Source: Gavia stellata (taxonomy: Eukaryota; Chordata; Aves; Gaviiformes; Gaviidae). Taken from it: 64,000 nt of DNA. Each line of letters starts with the position of its first letter. Position 1 is the first letter of the stretch. A program made the translations under genes and the position numbers. Below, piece by piece: positions 63,176 through 64,000 of this stretch. The stretch is taken from positions 8,187,208 to 8,251,207 of the forward strand of contig NC_082619.1 in the NCBI RefSeq assembly GCF_030936135.1, given 5' to 3'. The notes beneath the pieces are model-generated. The model ran no database searches, was not told the origin of the DNA, and saw only the letters and a program-made list of their open reading frames with translations.

Positions 63176-63655
63176 TAATATATAGTGGAATGAGGTGACC
63201 TTGTGGCCTCTCCCCTCTCTCTCTCTCGGCCATACCCAGACCTTGAATTTTCTGGCCGCGTTACTAAAAAGGTGGCAAATGAATTCCGAATATACCGTAT
63301 AGCCTATATGATGCCTTCGCAACGCTCGCTTTGGCTTCGAACGCAGAGTTGCCCCTTCCCATCCTACATGGAAAAGCGTCTTTTCAGACGCAGGGGAGCA
63401 CCAGATCCCCCCAAATCCGCCCCTCAGCAGCCCCAAATCCCCATCTGCTGCCGGGGTGAGGGCCCCGGGTGGATTTAAGCTATTTATGGAAAATCCCAGC
63501 CCAGAGGAGCGTGGCCGGAGACTGGCCGCTCCCTGCTCCGATGCTGTTGGATCAAGCCCATGGGAGGACAGCGAGGGATTCGGGGCGATGGGAAGGCGGC
63601 TTGGCCAAGCAGATTGCAACCGGGTTTGCCCCAAACTGCTCCCATCAGCTTGCTT
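63176..63655. other. Unique spacer
   Basis: Mixed sequence with a short CT-rich run at about 63209-63228. No gene is recognised. Confidence 0.4.
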
Positions 63656-63840
63656 TTTCCTCGCTGTTTTTGCTTTTCCTTACCTTTTTTTTGCTTTTCC
63701 TTACCTTTTTTTTGCTTTTCCTTGCCTTTTTTGCTTTTCCTTGCCTTTTTTTTTTTGCTTTTCCTTGCCTGTTTTTGCTTTTCCTTGCCTTTTTTTGCTT
63801 TCTTCTCTTCTGCTCTTCCTTGGTTTTTTTTTCCGCAAAG
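63656..63840. repeat. TTTTGCTTTTCCTTGCC pyrimidine-rich array
   Basis: About seven or eight units of TTTTGCTTTTCCTTGCC with variable T-runs, period about 18-24 bp. The plus frame is Phe/Cys-rich; the minus frame is Lys-rich. Confidence 0.88.
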
Positions 63841-64000
63841 GCATGCAAGCAGCCAAGCCTCCTCTCCCAGCTAAGAATTCGGGGTGAAAAATGTCCTTCT
63901 TGGGCACGGAGGCTCGTTTCTCCCCCAAATCAGTTTTTTTTTGGGGGGAGGATATTGCTGCAAAAGGAAAGCATCACCTGGGTACTTAAATTCCTGCCAT
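63841..64000. other. Unique sequence to the window edge
   Basis: Nothing is recognised in the last 160 bp. Confidence 0.4.

Noticed and set aside
18300..64000. Coding exons of PKNOX2
   Set aside because: I looked for homeodomain and N-terminal PKNOX2 peptides in plus-strand frames and saw none. Only a noncoding first exon is plausible here.

Overview
The window looks like vertebrate nuclear DNA, most likely from a bird. It has one intron-containing gene with GT-AG splice sites, CpG-island promoters, two short fragments resembling avian CR1 LINE 3' ends, and a very dense series of minisatellites and microsatellites of the kind seen on gene-rich avian microchromosomes. No prokaryotic gene organisation, RNA operon, CRISPR array or intact transposon was seen. 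All calls come from reading the sequence; no alignment or search was run.

The only protein-coding gene I can support is TMEM218, a three-pass membrane protein of the ciliary transition zone. It lies on the minus strand in three coding exons (4341-4232, 4153-4051, 1161-1027) that join in frame to 115 residues, the usual family length. Its CpG-rich promoter lies just above 4341. Its second intron carries a 52-bp minisatellite. Its 3' end appears to meet a convergent plus-strand gene near 600. From memory of human 11q24 and chicken chromosome 24, the neighbours should be SLC37A2 (tail-to-tail, left) and PKNOX2 (head-to-head, right). The CpG island at about 17.5-18.3 kb is therefore a candidate PKNOX2 first exon and promoter, and most of 18-64 kb could be its first intron. 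No PKNOX2 coding exon was recognised.

Region by region: 0.6-4.7 kb holds TMEM218 and its promoter. 4.7-14.5 kb is mostly unique intergenic DNA. 14.5-15.2 kb is a 22-bp array. 16.8-19.6 kb is a CpG island between a G-rich 18-bp array on the left and a C-rich 41-bp array on the right. From 20.9 kb to the end, unrelated tandem arrays alternate with unique islands of 0.3-3 kb: 18-bp, phased T-tract, AT-rich, polypyrimidine, 20-bp, 14-15-bp, polypurine, 26-29-bp, pentanucleotide, 10-11-bp, 21-bp, 31-bp, 51-bp and 24-bp units. By eye, about 40 percent of the window is tandem or low-complexity repeat, but only about 200 bp is recognisable transposon. Several unique islands are rich in homeodomain-type ATTA/TAATTA motifs and look like candidate regulatory elements.

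Long open frames of up to about 490 codons fall almost entirely inside tandem arrays and are judged to be by-products of repeat periodicity. The most notable features are the number of different arrays packed together, the G/C strand switch around the CpG island, the helically phased T-tract arrays, and the alternating purine-pyrimidine arrays, one of which carries many CACGTG sites.
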